In this document: positions 1 to 7,226 of the stretch, in pieces | Numbering within the stretch: position 1 is the stretch's first letter | Layout: the number at the start of each line of letters is the position of its first letter | DNA from: an uncultured Selenomonadaceae bacterium | GTDB taxonomy: Bacteria; Bacillota; Negativicutes; Selenomonadales; Selenomonadaceae | DNA length: 16,635 nucleotides | Direction: 5' to 3' | Assembly (NCBI GenBank): GCA_905233965.1 | Contig: CAJOFG010000063.1 | Location: 1 to 16,635, forward strand | The notes under the pieces: generated by a model | Database searches by the model: none | Told to the model about the DNA's origin: nothing | The model's input: only the letters and a program-made list of their open reading frames with translations | Position numbers and translations under genes: made by a program

Positions 1-293
1 CCCGCCAAAATTACAATCATTCTGGAAAAAACCGGCTTTTCGCAAAATCCTCTGTCGCCGGCCTGATTGTCCGACGGATCCATTCCGGCAATGTCGTTAA
101 ATCCTCCGAGCGGAATTGCGCGAATCGAATAAACCGTTTCCCCTTTCCGAACTCTGAACAGTTTCGGACCGAACCCGATTGCAAATTCGTCAACCCTCAT
201 CCCGGTGAATTTTGCCGTTATAAAATGTCCGAACTCGTGAGCCAAGACCAACAAGCCGAAAACAAAAATTACAGATACCGCAGTCAAAAACAA
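1..293 (-). CDS. rseP: RseP-family site-2 metalloprotease, N-terminal part (cut by window start)
   Basis: This is a membrane-embedded zinc protease of the M50 (site-2 protease) family, which cleaves anti-sigma factors or other membrane proteins within the bilayer. The visible 97 residues hold a first membrane helix (residues 2-18), the zinc-binding and catalytic motif HEFGH at residues 19-23, and the family-typical downstream pattern GFGPKLFRVRKGE followed by IPLGGFNDIAGMDPSD. The frame is closed upstream by a TGA at 324-326 and contains no ATG before the motif. I place the start at the TTG at 291-293 because a GGAGG (302-306, minus strand) sits 8 nt ahead of it. The ATG at 298-300 is in another frame. 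The gene has its own promoter just upstream. The C-terminal PDZ and membrane regions lie outside the window. The family is certain; the cellular substrate is not visible. Confidence 0.93.
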   Translation of the reverse strand, partial: MFLTAVSVIFVFGLLVLAHEFGHFITAKFTGMRVDEFAIGFGPKLFRVRKGETVYSIRAIPLGGFNDIAGMDPSDNQAGDRGFCEKPVFSRMIVILA

Positions 294-325
294 AATCCAT
301 TCCTCCGTAAAAAAATTTTTCCGTC

Positions 326-354
326 ATTATAAATAATCTTCCGGTATTTTTCAA
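326..354 (-). promoter_or_regulatory. Sigma-A-type promoter for rseP
   Basis: On the minus strand TTGAAA (349-354) and a perfect TATAAT (326-331) are separated by exactly 17 nt. Transcription would begin near 319, about 26 nt before the proposed TTG start of rseP. The -35 box overlaps the T-tail of the terminator of the preceding gene, so rseP appears to be an independent unit. Confidence 0.75.
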
Positions 355-397
355 AAAAAATCTTACCCCGAATTTTTTTTTTCACGGTAAGATTTTT
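353..397 (-). terminator. Intrinsic terminator after the Nif3-like gene
   Basis: A 12-bp perfect stem pairs 386-397 with 356-367 around a loop of about 18 nt. On the minus strand it is followed by a run of eight T (353-360). It begins 8 nt past the stop codon of the Nif3-like gene and so ends the metF-nif3 operon. The plus-strand copy also has a T run and could work in both directions. Confidence 0.85.
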
Positions 398-404
398 TGT
401 TCGC

Positions 405-1199
405 TTATACGGTTTTGAAAAAATCTTTCGACGTTGTGTCCTCCGCGATTTTTATTTCGTAATCCGGCGCGGCAAATTCTTTTTCCAAAAAATTTTTCAG
501 CGCATGAACAATCGGAAATTCCGTTGCGAAATGCCCGGCATCGACAACGTGAATTTTCGTTTCAACCGCGTTTTGCGCTTCGTGATATTTTACGTCGCCG
601 GTAACGAAGGCTTGCGCGCCGAAAAATTTTGCTTTCTGAATAATGTCGCCGCCGGCTCCTCCGCAAATGCCGACTTTCTCAATTTCAAAATCACCCGCGT
701 CGATAAGTCGGACACTTTCCGCAGACAAAGATTTTTTGACGTGTTCGGCAAAATCTTTCGCGCTCATTTTTTCCGGAAGTCGTCCGAGCCGTCCGAGTGA
801 AATTTCTTCGTCGCCGAACATTTTCACGTCAACCAACCCGATTTTTTCGGCGAGTACGTCATTTACTCCGCCGGGCGCGCTGTCCAAATTCGTATGCGCG
901 GCGAAAACCGAAATGTTATTCTTGATGAGAGTTTCCAACTTCCTGCCCAAAGGCAAATCGGTGCGAAAATTTTTCACGGCATGAAAAATAATCGGGTGGT
1001 GCGCCACGATTAAATCCGCGCCGAACTCCGCCGCGTCACGAACAGTTTTATCCGTCACGTCAAGACAGACAAAAATTTTTTCGACCTTCGCCGCCGGACT
1101 CCCGACCAAAAGTCCGGGATTGTCCCATTCTTCGGCAAATTTTTTCGGCGCGATTCGATTCATAATCTCCGCGATATGTTGAACGGTAATTTTTTTCAC
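405..1199 (-). CDS. Nif3-like dinuclear metal center protein (YbgI/YqfO family)
   Basis: This 264-residue protein matches the Nif3 / 'GTP cyclohydrolase I type 2 homolog' family, widely conserved toroidal proteins with a two-metal centre whose biochemical role is still poorly defined. The metal-ligand motifs are present in order: AHHP (His67, His68), HTNLD (His102, Asp106), GDVKYHE (residues 201-207) and a C-terminal HFATEFP (His223, Glu227). The length matches the short form (about 250 residues, like E. coli YbgI) and lacks the insert of Bacillus YqfO. The start is GTG at 1197-1199, with GGGAGG about 10 nt upstream; that Shine-Dalgarno lies in the 21-bp gap after the metF-like gene, so the two are co-transcribed. 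A strong terminator follows the stop codon. Confidence 0.9.
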   Translation of the reverse strand: MKKITVQHIAEIMNRIAPKKFAEEWDNPGLLVGSPAAKVEKIFVCLDVTDKTVRDAAEFGADLIVAHHPIIFHAVKNFRTDLPLGRKLETLIKNNISVFAAHTNLDSAPGGVNDVLAEKIGLVDVKMFGDEEISLGRLGRLPEKMSAKDFAEHVKKSLSAESVRLIDAGDFEIEKVGICGGAGGDIIQKAKFFGAQAFVTGDVKYHEAQNAVETKIHVVDAGHFATEFPIVHALKNFLEKEFAAPDYEIKIAEDTTSKDFFKTV

Positions 1200-1220
1200 G
1201 ATTCAAAACTTCCTCCCGAC

Positions 1221-1955
1221 TCAAAAAATCTGCGGCAAATAATCTTTGATGTCAATCGTTATCGGCATGAAGTAAAGTCCGCCGTTCGTGCCGGAAATAA
1301 ATTCGATAACCTTCCTTGCAAATTTCGCGTTCCATTCCGGCGAAGGCTCAAAATCTTTCGGGAAAACGGCTTTATCTTTCCGCTCCCAATAGCCGCGTGA
1401 ACGTGCGCTGAGAACCGGCGAAACTCCCCAGAAAATTTCTTTCCCGTCGAGAAGGTCTGCGTACATTTCCAAAAATCTCATGTCGAAAAAAGGTTGCGTA
1501 AAAAATCCGGACGCGCCGGCTTGAAATTTTCTTTCGACTTTGTAAAGCTCTTCGCGAATACCGCTGCGATATTGATCTATTCCGGCGTAAACTTTCACCT
1601 CCGGAAGTTCTTCGCGAAATTTTCTTATCACGTCGATTGTTTCCGTCGGAAAAACTTTGTGCAACATATCTTGCGGCGGGTCGCCGGCGATAATCAAAAC
1701 TTCTTTTATTCCGTACTCGCGAAATTTTTCAATCATCGGCAAAGGTTGCGACAAGTCGATATCCATCGCCCGGACGTGCGGTATCGTCGGGAAAGCCGGT
1801 TGAGTAATTTTTGCCGCCTCCCACGGTTTGACTTCGTAGCGCAAAATATCCGGAATGTTTATGCAATCGACTTGCGGAAATTTCTTCAAAACCTCAACGT
1901 CGCGTTTCAAATCGTCATCGTCACGCGGAACGAGTTCAACGGCAATTCTTCCCAT
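1221..1955 (-). CDS. metF: Methylenetetrahydrofolate reductase-like protein (short, divergent)
   Basis: A TIM-barrel flavoprotein of the methylenetetrahydrofolate reductase family, which reduces 5,10-methylene-THF to 5-methyl-THF for methionine synthesis or other one-carbon routes. Supporting motifs are the opening VELVPRD strand, TIPHVRAMD (about residues 86-94), IIAGDPPQD (about 118-126), and AGASGFFTQPFFD, which matches the family signature usually seen as AGA.....Q.FFD. At 244 residues it is shorter than the roughly 290 of E. coli MetF, with a shortened N terminus, and the end GLYFMPITIDIKDYL is unusual. It may therefore be a family member with a somewhat different partner or substrate. 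The ATG at 1953-1955 follows GGGGAGG at good spacing. It is the first gene of an operon with the Nif3-like gene. Confidence 0.8.
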   Translation of the reverse strand: MGRIAVELVPRDDDDLKRDVEVLKKFPQVDCINIPDILRYEVKPWEAAKITQPAFPTIPHVRAMDIDLSQPLPMIEKFREYGIKEVLIIAGDPPQDMLHKVFPTETIDVIRKFREELPEVKVYAGIDQYRSGIREELYKVERKFQAGASGFFTQPFFDMRFLEMYADLLDGKEIFWGVSPVLSARSRGYWERKDKAVFPKDFEPSPEWNAKFARKVIEFISGTNGGLYFMPITIDIKDYLPQIF

Positions 1956-1988
1956 TTAAAATTCCTCCCCGTAAATTTTTCCGACGAC

Positions 1989-1994
1989 ATTATA
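1989..1994 (-). promoter_or_regulatory. Possible -10 box for the metF-like / Nif3-like operon
   Basis: A perfect TATAAT lies on the minus strand 33 nt before the metF-like ATG. The best -35 candidate 18 nt upstream is only TTCGAC (2013-2018), a poor match, so this is a position-based guess supported mainly by the -10 box. Confidence 0.4.
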
Positions 1995-2036
1995 CCGGAA
2001 AAAATTTTTTGCGTCGAACAGGATTTTATTTTGCGC

Positions 2037-2065
2037 TTGTTAATTGAAAAAATTTCACTTATAAT
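2037..2065 (+). promoter_or_regulatory. Promoter of the FlgT-like / LTA-synthase-like operon
   Basis: TTGTTA (2037-2042) and a perfect TATAAT (2060-2065) are spaced by exactly 17 nt. Transcription should start near 2072, giving a leader of under 40 nt before the TTG start at 2109. It is divergent from the metF-like operon within a 153-bp gap. Confidence 0.75.
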
Positions 2066-2108
2066 TTTCCCGAAAAATTTTTTGTCCGGAAAGGAAGATT
2101 GATTCGGG

Positions 2109-3116
2109 TTGAAAAAAATTTTTTGCTTGTTGCTTTTCGTGATTCTGATTGCCGGTGAAAATTGTTTTGCCGGAAAAGTCACTTCATCGGGACGCGGAAT
2201 TACGAGAGATGCCGCTCTTCATAACGCAATGCGTGCGGCGATTGAAACGGAGCTCGGCGCGTTTGTGGACAGCCGGACTTTGATGAAAAACCGGATTATA
2301 ATAAATGACGAAGTGTCCGTGAATTCGTCCGGATATATTTCCGGTTACGAAATTATTTCCGAACATTCGGAGGGCGATTTATATTTCGTAAAAATTATTG
2401 CGGAAGTAAATTCCGACGCGGTGAGAACCGGATTGATGAGCCGGTTGCAGAAAAAAAATTTGGTCGATACAAATTTCGATTCGCCGCGAATTGCCGTTTT
2501 GGTTTACGACTCTTTCGGGCGCGAATATCCGAACGCGGAGAACGAAATTATTTCCGCGCTGAGTCGGCAGGGATTTACCGGCGCGGTCGATTTAAAACAA
2601 GTCAACCGTTCAACCCGGCAGAGAATGATTGCCGCCGCGAACGAGCCGGAACTTTTGAGAAGTTTGGTCAATGATTTTCACGTCGATTATTTTGTTTTGT
2701 CGGAAGTAAAAATTTCCGGGCGGCGCGTCAATCTTGCAAGCCGAATGTTGAACGCGAACACGGGAAAAATTCTTTATGCGGGAAATTCTTCCGGCGGTAC
2801 CGGAATGTTTGCGCTCGCGGCGAAAAAAGCCGGCTACGAAATTTCACGCGCCGCTCTCAATGCCGCCGCGCAAATCGAACATCGCATAAGTATTTTAATC
2901 ACGCCGGAAACTTTTTCAAAATTCGGCGGGGCTGTCGGGAATGTTCAAGACCGGTTGCAAAAAATTTCCGGAATGAAAAATGTTTTCGTTCGACGCGCCG
3001 GGACGAGTGCCGAAGTCGATGCAGACTTTGACGGGACTGCCGCAGACCTTGCCGCCGAATTGGAACGTGAAGGTTTCAAAATTCTTGACGTGAGAACCGG
3101 GTTTATCAAAATTTAA
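2109..3116 (+). CDS. Exported FlgT/LPP20-like protein
   Basis: A 335-residue exported protein. Residues 1-21 form a signal peptide (two Lys, a hydrophobic core, cleavage near CFA|G). Residues about 22-100 carry the pattern seen in FlgT N-terminal/LPP20-type domains: a short strand with GRG, then 'RDAALHNAMRAAIE' leading into a helix, and 'SSGYISGYEIISE'. From about residue 126 (PRIAVLVYDSF) a second alpha/beta domain resembles the middle domain of FlgT and related CsgG-like outer-membrane-associated proteins. No lipobox cysteine is clear at the cleavage site. The start is TTG at 2109, with AAGGAAG 11 nt upstream and no in-frame alternative that keeps the signal peptide. It lies 14 bp ahead of a membrane protein gene. 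An envelope role is inferred; no flagellar genes are visible nearby, so a flagellar function is not implied. Confidence 0.7.
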   Translation: MKKIFCLLLFVILIAGENCFAGKVTSSGRGITRDAALHNAMRAAIETELGAFVDSRTLMKNRIIINDEVSVNSSGYISGYEIISEHSEGDLYFVKIIAEVNSDAVRTGLMSRLQKKNLVDTNFDSPRIAVLVYDSFGREYPNAENEIISALSRQGFTGAVDLKQVNRSTRQRMIAAANEPELLRSLVNDFHVDYFVLSEVKISGRRVNLASRMLNANTGKILYAGNSSGGTGMFALAAKKAGYEISRAALNAAAQIEHRISILITPETFSKFGGAVGNVQDRLQKISGMKNVFVRRAGTSAEVDADFDGTAADLAAELEREGFKILDVRTGFIKI

Positions 3117-3130
3117 AAGGAAGTTGTGTA

Positions 3131-5119
3131 TTGAAATTTTTGAAAAGACTTTTTGACGGATTGCAACGCGATCTCCGCCTGTTTTTTTTCATACTGTTTT
3201 TGCTGGAAGTTTACCGCGCACTTTTCATGCTGATACTTTCCGGACAAATCGGAGCGGATGCCGGCTCCTCACAGGTTACCGCCGCACTTTTCACCGGCTT
3301 GAGGATGAGTTTGAAAACTGCCGGCGCGATAACTTTATTTTCGTTCGTGCCGGTGACGCTTTTGGGATTCAATCCGCGTATTCGGCTGGTCGTCGGAATT
3401 TTTGCGTCGCTGATAATTTCTACGCTGTTCATGATGAGATTTCCCTACTACGCCGATTTCAATTCGACTTACGGTTTGGAAATTATTTTGGGGCTTCAAT
3501 CGACGGTGCCGGAAATTATTTCGTCCGTCGTTTTGCAATACGGATTCTTCTGGCGTTTCCCGGTCGCCCTCGTGCTGACAATTATTTGCATTGCGATTTT
3601 CAGCCGGCTTTTGATGTTGAAAACAATTTCGCCGCCGAATTTGGACGGCGTGATAAAAAAATTTTTCTTTACCGCCGGACTTGCCGCCGCGATAATCGGA
3701 TTCGGAATTTTTGTTCGCTACGGCGGAAGTTTCACCTATGCCGGCGGAGTGAATTGGGAAAATGCCGGCGTGACTTCCGATCACTTTTTGAATGAGTGTA
3801 TCCCCGATGACATTCAGGCACTTTACCGGGCAAACACCATGCAGAAGTTGATGAAACCCGGCGAAATTTCCGGCATTGACGAATCAAATATTTTGACTTA
3901 CGCCGAAATTATTTCGCCGCGAAAAAATTTGCAAGCCGACAATCTCGCGCCTTACCTCGAACGAACTGCAAAAGGTGCGCGGCTGACAAAAAAACCGACG
4001 CACATTTTCGTTATCGTCGGTGAAAATTATATGCAGTGGCCGATGCTCGGAAAGTATGCCGACCTTCACATTGCCGAAGGAATTAAATCAATTATCGCGG
4101 AACAAAACGCTTACTACAGCAGAAATTTTTTGTCGAACGGCGCGAAAGAGGCTGACGCTTTCTCCGGAATTATTACCGGACTTTCCGACGTTCAAACTCG
4201 CGTGAGTTACCGGAGCGAAACTTACGAAAGAGTTTTTCCCTCCGCATTTGCTCCTCCGTTTAAAGAACTCGGTTACAAAGTCGATTTTTGGTACGGCGGA
4301 AATCCCGGCAATGAGGACGTTGCGAAAATGGCAAAGGCGCAGGGGTTCGACAATTTTTACGGCGCACCGGATTTGAACGCGCCGAAACAAACGACTTGGG
4401 GAGTTAAGGACGAAGATTTATACACGGCGATTAAAAAACATCTCGCCGACGAACAGCCGACAATCCATGTAATTTTCCCCGTGTCGAATCGCGCACCTTA
4501 CAATTTGGATTTGGCAAAAGTCGGTTACGATTTCAATTCGACTTTGGCGGCTGTCGAAAAAATTCCGAACGTCGAAGATCCGCGTGCTTTGACTTTGCAA
4601 CTCGGTCATTACCTGTACGCCGATAAAATGATGACGCAATTTGTCCGCGAAGTCGTCGCCGCTTACCCGGACAGTTTGTTCATAATTACCGGCAGCCGGA
4701 ACGACGCGGTTAATCCCGGAAGTGCGCCGACAATTTTTGAAAATTCTTCCGTGCCGTTCGTGATGTTCGGCGAAGGTGTCAAAAAAAATATTTTGCCTGC
4801 CGATGTTGTCGGCGGTCACACTTCGATAGGTGCAACGCTGGTTGAAATGCTCGCGCCGAAAGGTTTTGTCTACTACTCGATCGCGCCGGACTTGTTCGAC
4901 GGAAACGGGGTTGCCTTCGACAATGAATATTACATCACGCAGAACACGACCGGAAAAATTGATGAGGAAGTCGTTGAACTTCTGCCGCACGTCGCCTCCG
5001 CCGAACTCAACAAAGTCAATCTCTCCGACGAAAGAGCGACGGCAGAAAAAATTATCGCCGCGATAAGAACCGTTTCACGCTACATTTTGACGAAGGGATT
5101 AAAATTCGATGCGGGTTAA
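3131..5119 (+). CDS. LTA-synthase-like membrane protein with degenerate sulfatase-type active site
   Basis: A 662-residue inner-membrane protein with the architecture of the LtaS/OpgB-type phosphoglycerol transferases. It has about five membrane helices in residues 1-200 (around 17-36, 65-82, 86-103, 140-160 and 178-196), then a large extracytoplasmic alkaline-phosphatase/sulfatase-fold domain from about residue 290. Matching blocks are IFVIVGENYMQ (the Glu of the metal site at 298), the block SNGAKEADAF (335-344) where LtaS has its catalytic Thr, FWYGG (386-390), SNRAPYNLDL (452-461) where relatives have SNHAP/SNHRP, and IITGSRNDAV (518-527) where active enzymes have a GDH motif. The nucleophile position appears to be Glu, and Arg or Ser replaces the metal His/Asp, so catalysis is doubtful. 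The TTG start at 3131 has AAAGGAAG 7 nt upstream. It is co-transcribed with the preceding exported protein gene. Confidence 0.82.
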   Translation: MKFLKRLFDGLQRDLRLFFFILFLLEVYRALFMLILSGQIGADAGSSQVTAALFTGLRMSLKTAGAITLFSFVPVTLLGFNPRIRLVVGIFASLIISTLFMMRFPYYADFNSTYGLEIILGLQSTVPEIISSVVLQYGFFWRFPVALVLTIICIAIFSRLLMLKTISPPNLDGVIKKFFFTAGLAAAIIGFGIFVRYGGSFTYAGGVNWENAGVTSDHFLNECIPDDIQALYRANTMQKLMKPGEISGIDESNILTYAEIISPRKNLQADNLAPYLERTAKGARLTKKPTHIFVIVGENYMQWPMLGKYADLHIAEGIKSIIAEQNAYYSRNFLSNGAKEADAFSGIITGLSDVQTRVSYRSETYERVFPSAFAPPFKELGYKVDFWYGGNPGNEDVAKMAKAQGFDNFYGAPDLNAPKQTTWGVKDEDLYTAIKKHLADEQPTIHVIFPVSNRAPYNLDLAKVGYDFNSTLAAVEKIPNVEDPRALTLQLGHYLYADKMMTQFVREVVAAYPDSLFIITGSRNDAVNPGSAPTIFENSSVPFVMFGEGVKKNILPADVVGGHTSIGATLVEMLAPKGFVYYSIAPDLFDGNGVAFDNEYYITQNTTGKIDEEVVELLPHVASAELNKVNLSDERATAEKIIAAIRTVSRYILTKGLKFDAG

Positions 5120-5306
5120 ACTTTTTGAGGACGCGATAAAAAATATTTCGGAAAATCCGCAGACCGGACAGACCAAGACAGGCGATTTAAACGGAATTTA
5201 TGTGTATGGATTTAATTACAAAAAAATTGCGTACAGAACAGCTTATAAAATTGAAGGAATATCTGCGCCGGTAAGTTTGAACAAAATAAAAAATTCAGCC
5301 GGATAA
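5109..5306 (+). pseudogene. RelE/ParE-family toxin fragment
   Basis: A 65-codon open frame overlaps the end of the previous gene by 11 nt and the end of rsgA by 12 nt. Its residues 3-48 (FEDAIKNISENPQTGQ, then GDLNGIYVYGFNYKKIAYR and AYKIE) match the central part of RelE/ParE-type mRNA interferase toxins, where a helix before 'NP..G..K..DL.G.y...i....yRi.Y.i' is typical. The N-terminal strand and helix of about 25 residues is absent, because an in-frame TAA lies at 5100-5102. The C-terminal strand and helix is replaced by unrelated low-complexity sequence. No antitoxin gene is adjacent and no convincing ribosome binding site precedes it. I read it as a decayed toxin remnant; the family call is good, while expression is unlikely. 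Confidence 0.6.
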
Positions 5307-6149
5307 TTCTTTCAGCAGGGTTAAATAAATTTCATAACGCTCCGGCAAAATTTTTCCGGATTCAACGGCTGATTTTATTCCGCAACCGGGTTCGTGGCTG
5401 TGGCTGCAATCGTTGAGGAATTTACAATCGCCGGCGAAATCTCCGAACTCTTTGAACATGAGCCGGAGATTTTTTTTGTCAATGCCCGCGTCCGACAAAT
5501 TCACCGCGCCGAAACCGGGAGTATCGACAAAAAATCCGTTCGCGAATTTCAACAGCTCGGAAAAGCGCGTGGTATGTTTGCCGCGCAAAATTTTTTTACT
5601 CACCGTGCCGGTTTTCAAATTCAGCGAAGAATCAATCGCGTTGAGCAGTGACGACTTCCCCGCGCCGCTCGGTCCGGAAAAAACCGTAACGCCGGACGAC
5701 AAAATTTTTTTCAGCGCGTCAATATTTTTTCCGGTCAGCGCGGAAACCCGGACGATTTTATAAAGCGGCTCGTAGTCGGACAAAAAATTTTCTCCGTCCT
5801 CAATCAAATCAATTTTGTTAATGCAAATTACAATCTCCGGAATTTTTGACTGCTCGGCAAGAATTATAAACCGGTTCAAAAGGAGCGGGTGGAAATTCGG
5901 ATTTGCGGCGGCGAAAGTCAAAATAACCCGGTCGATGTTCGCAACCGCCGGGCGTGTCAGCAAATTTTTTCGCGGCAAAATTTTTTCAATCACGCCGGAA
6001 TTATTTTCAAGCCGGGAAATTTCGACGTAATCGCCGGGATAAATCGCCGTCCCCGATCTTTTGTCGCGCTTTATGAGTCCGCGAATTTTGCACGGAATAA
6101 TTTCTTTGCCGACATTGACGAAGAAAAAATCGTTGTAAAGTTTAATCAC
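5295..6149 (-). CDS. rsgA: Ribosome small-subunit-dependent GTPase A
   Basis: A circularly permuted GTPase that assists late 30S subunit maturation. Domains in order are an N-terminal OB fold (about residues 1-60), the permuted G domain with G4 NKID (111-114), SAL (G5, around 136-138), G1 GPSGAGKSS (159-167), G2 KHTT (191-194) and G3 DTPGFG (209-214), and a C-terminal zinc knuckle with Cys242, Cys248, His250 and Cys256. The length of 284 residues is normal. The first conventional start is GTG at 6147-6149, but no suitably placed Shine-Dalgarno precedes it. The good GGGAGG (6170-6175) instead points to an in-frame ATT at 6159-6161, which would add four residues and restore the family's usual N terminus (x-x-G-[KR]-[IV]-[IV]-K). 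The 105 bp between 6162 and the next gene (ends 6268) hold this binding site and no clear promoter. Confidence 0.95.
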   Translation of the reverse strand: MIKLYNDFFFVNVGKEIIPCKIRGLIKRDKRSGTAIYPGDYVEISRLENNSGVIEKILPRKNLLTRPAVANIDRVILTFAAANPNFHPLLLNRFIILAEQSKIPEIVICINKIDLIEDGENFLSDYEPLYKIVRVSALTGKNIDALKKILSSGVTVFSGPSGAGKSSLLNAIDSSLNLKTGTVSKKILRGKHTTRFSELLKFANGFFVDTPGFGAVNLSDAGIDKKNLRLMFKEFGDFAGDCKFLNDCSHSHEPGCGIKSAVESGKILPERYEIYLTLLKELSG

Positions 6150-6158
6150 TCTTCCGTT

Positions 6159-6175
6159 AATTTTTCATTCCTCCC
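6159..6175 (-). promoter_or_regulatory. Shine-Dalgarno and probable ATT start of rsgA
   Basis: GGGAGG (6170-6175, minus strand) stands 8 nt before ATT (6159-6161), which is in frame with rsgA. An in-frame TGA lies just upstream, so no ATG, GTG or TTG start fits this binding site. An ATG immediately after the GGAGG opens only a three-codon frame (Met-Lys-Asn-stop). AUU initiation is known for infC and a few other genes; its use here is inferred from spacing and family N-terminal length. Confidence 0.5.
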
Positions 6176-6267
6176 GATTCAGAGCGTGTTTACAAAGTCG
6201 AACGTACGCCGATGACGGTTATTTTTCCGCCCGGACTGCGTCAAATTTTCTTGAAATATGTACGATA

Positions 6268-7113
6268 TTACTGCGAAAATTTTTCTTGTCGGACGAAAAA
6301 ATTCCTCGTCACGTCGCACGTTCTCCCTTTGTAAACGCGCTCTGCGGCGGTCGGAATTATAACTTCGTCGCCGCCGGAATTTTTGAACGTGTCCGCCTTC
6401 ACGTCGAAAATTTTTCCGACCGTTTCCGGGTTCAAAATTTTTTTCGGATCGCCGGACAAAAAAATTCCGTGATTCTTTATGACAATCACTTCGTCGGAAT
6501 AAAATCGGACGTGGTTGATGTCGTGCAAAACGGAAATAACCGTCGTTCCGAAATTTTTATTTACGCTCCCGATAATGTTCATCACGTCGAGTTGGTGCGC
6601 GATGTCCAAAAAAGTTGTCGGTTCGTCGAGCAACAAAATTTTCGGTTCCTGCGCCAAAGTCATCGCAAGCCAGGCGCGTTGACGTTCGCCGCCGGAAAGC
6701 GATGCGACTTGCCGATTTTCCAGCCCGGACAATTTCGTAATTTCGAGAGCGCGATTTATTGCCCGGTTATCTTCGCGAACGTCCGAGCCGAAAAATTTTC
6801 TGTGAGGAAATCTTCCGAACGCGGCAAGCTGTCTGACGGTTGTATCTTGCGGTGCTTCGCGTTCCTGAGGAAGAATCGCCATGAATTGAGAAATTTTTTT
6901 TCGACCGAGCCGGCGAAGGTCTTGCCCGTCAAGGGTTACGCGCCCGGAAAATTTTTCGTTCAGCAGACAAAGAACTTTCAGCAAAGTTGATTTGCCGGCT
7001 CCGTTCGGTCCGATAATTGCGGTGCGTTTGCCGGAGGAAAAATTAAAATTCACGTCGTGCAAAATTTTTTTGTCGCCGATTGTCACGCCGACTTTTTCAA
7101 CAGATAAATTCAT
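6268..7113 (-). CDS. ABC transporter ATPase, FecE/BtuD-like (iron-siderophore/cobalamin type)
   Basis: A 281-residue cytoplasmic ATPase subunit of an importer of the iron-siderophore/heme/cobalamin group. Walker A GPNGAGKST is at 35-43, the Q-loop Gln at 83, signature LSGGERQR at 139-146, Walker B LLLDEP at 160-165 and the H-loop His at 198 (VLHDIN). The family-typical LLDEPTTFLDIAHQ and the 'GIFLSGDPKKILNPETVGKIFDV' region (residues 216-238) place it with FepC/FecE/HmuV proteins. No permease or binding-protein gene accompanies it in the window, so the partners must be elsewhere. The C-terminal tail after about residue 255 is longer than needed for the ATPase fold. The ATG at 7111-7113 has GGAG 7 nt upstream. 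It lies directly beside the toxin cassette and could not be tied to a clear promoter. Confidence 0.88.
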   Translation of the reverse strand: MNLSVEKVGVTIGDKKILHDVNFNFSSGKRTAIIGPNGAGKSTLLKVLCLLNEKFSGRVTLDGQDLRRLGRKKISQFMAILPQEREAPQDTTVRQLAAFGRFPHRKFFGSDVREDNRAINRALEITKLSGLENRQVASLSGGERQRAWLAMTLAQEPKILLLDEPTTFLDIAHQLDVMNIIGSVNKNFGTTVISVLHDINHVRFYSDEVIVIKNHGIFLSGDPKKILNPETVGKIFDVKADTFKNSGGDEVIIPTAAERVYKGRTCDVTRNFFVRQEKFSQ

Positions 7114-7125
7114 TCGTCATCTCCA

Positions 7126-7159
7126 AAAAAATTTTAGTCAAACAAATTTTAAAAGTTGT
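7126..7159. repeat. 34-bp direct repeat, left copy
   Basis: This stretch is identical over 34 nt to 7427-7460, in the same orientation, 301 bp apart. The left copy directly abuts the extended -10 promoter of the small toxin-like gene. Confidence 0.95.
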
Positions 7160-7167
7160 GCTATAAT
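7159..7167 (+). promoter_or_regulatory. Extended -10 promoter of the toxin-like gene
   Basis: TG-C-TATAAT (TG at 7159-7160, TATAAT at 7162-7167) is a perfect extended -10 element. No good -35 box exists 16-18 nt upstream, which is acceptable for this promoter class. Transcription should start near 7174, giving a leader of about 50 nt before the ATG at 7227. Confidence 0.7.
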
Positions 7168-7226
7168 TCGGTCTGCACAAAAACAGTCCGGTTGTCGGCT
7201 TCCTCTTCCGGGAGGAGGTGATGAGC

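Noticed and set aside
1494..2102. A 202-codon plus-strand open frame opposite the metF-like gene
   Set aside because: Shadow of the opposite coding frame; no binding site, and the true promoter and start at 2037-2109 lie at its end.
4418..4990. A 190-codon minus-strand open frame inside the LTA-synthase-like gene
   Set aside because: Antisense shadow with biased composition and no initiation signal.
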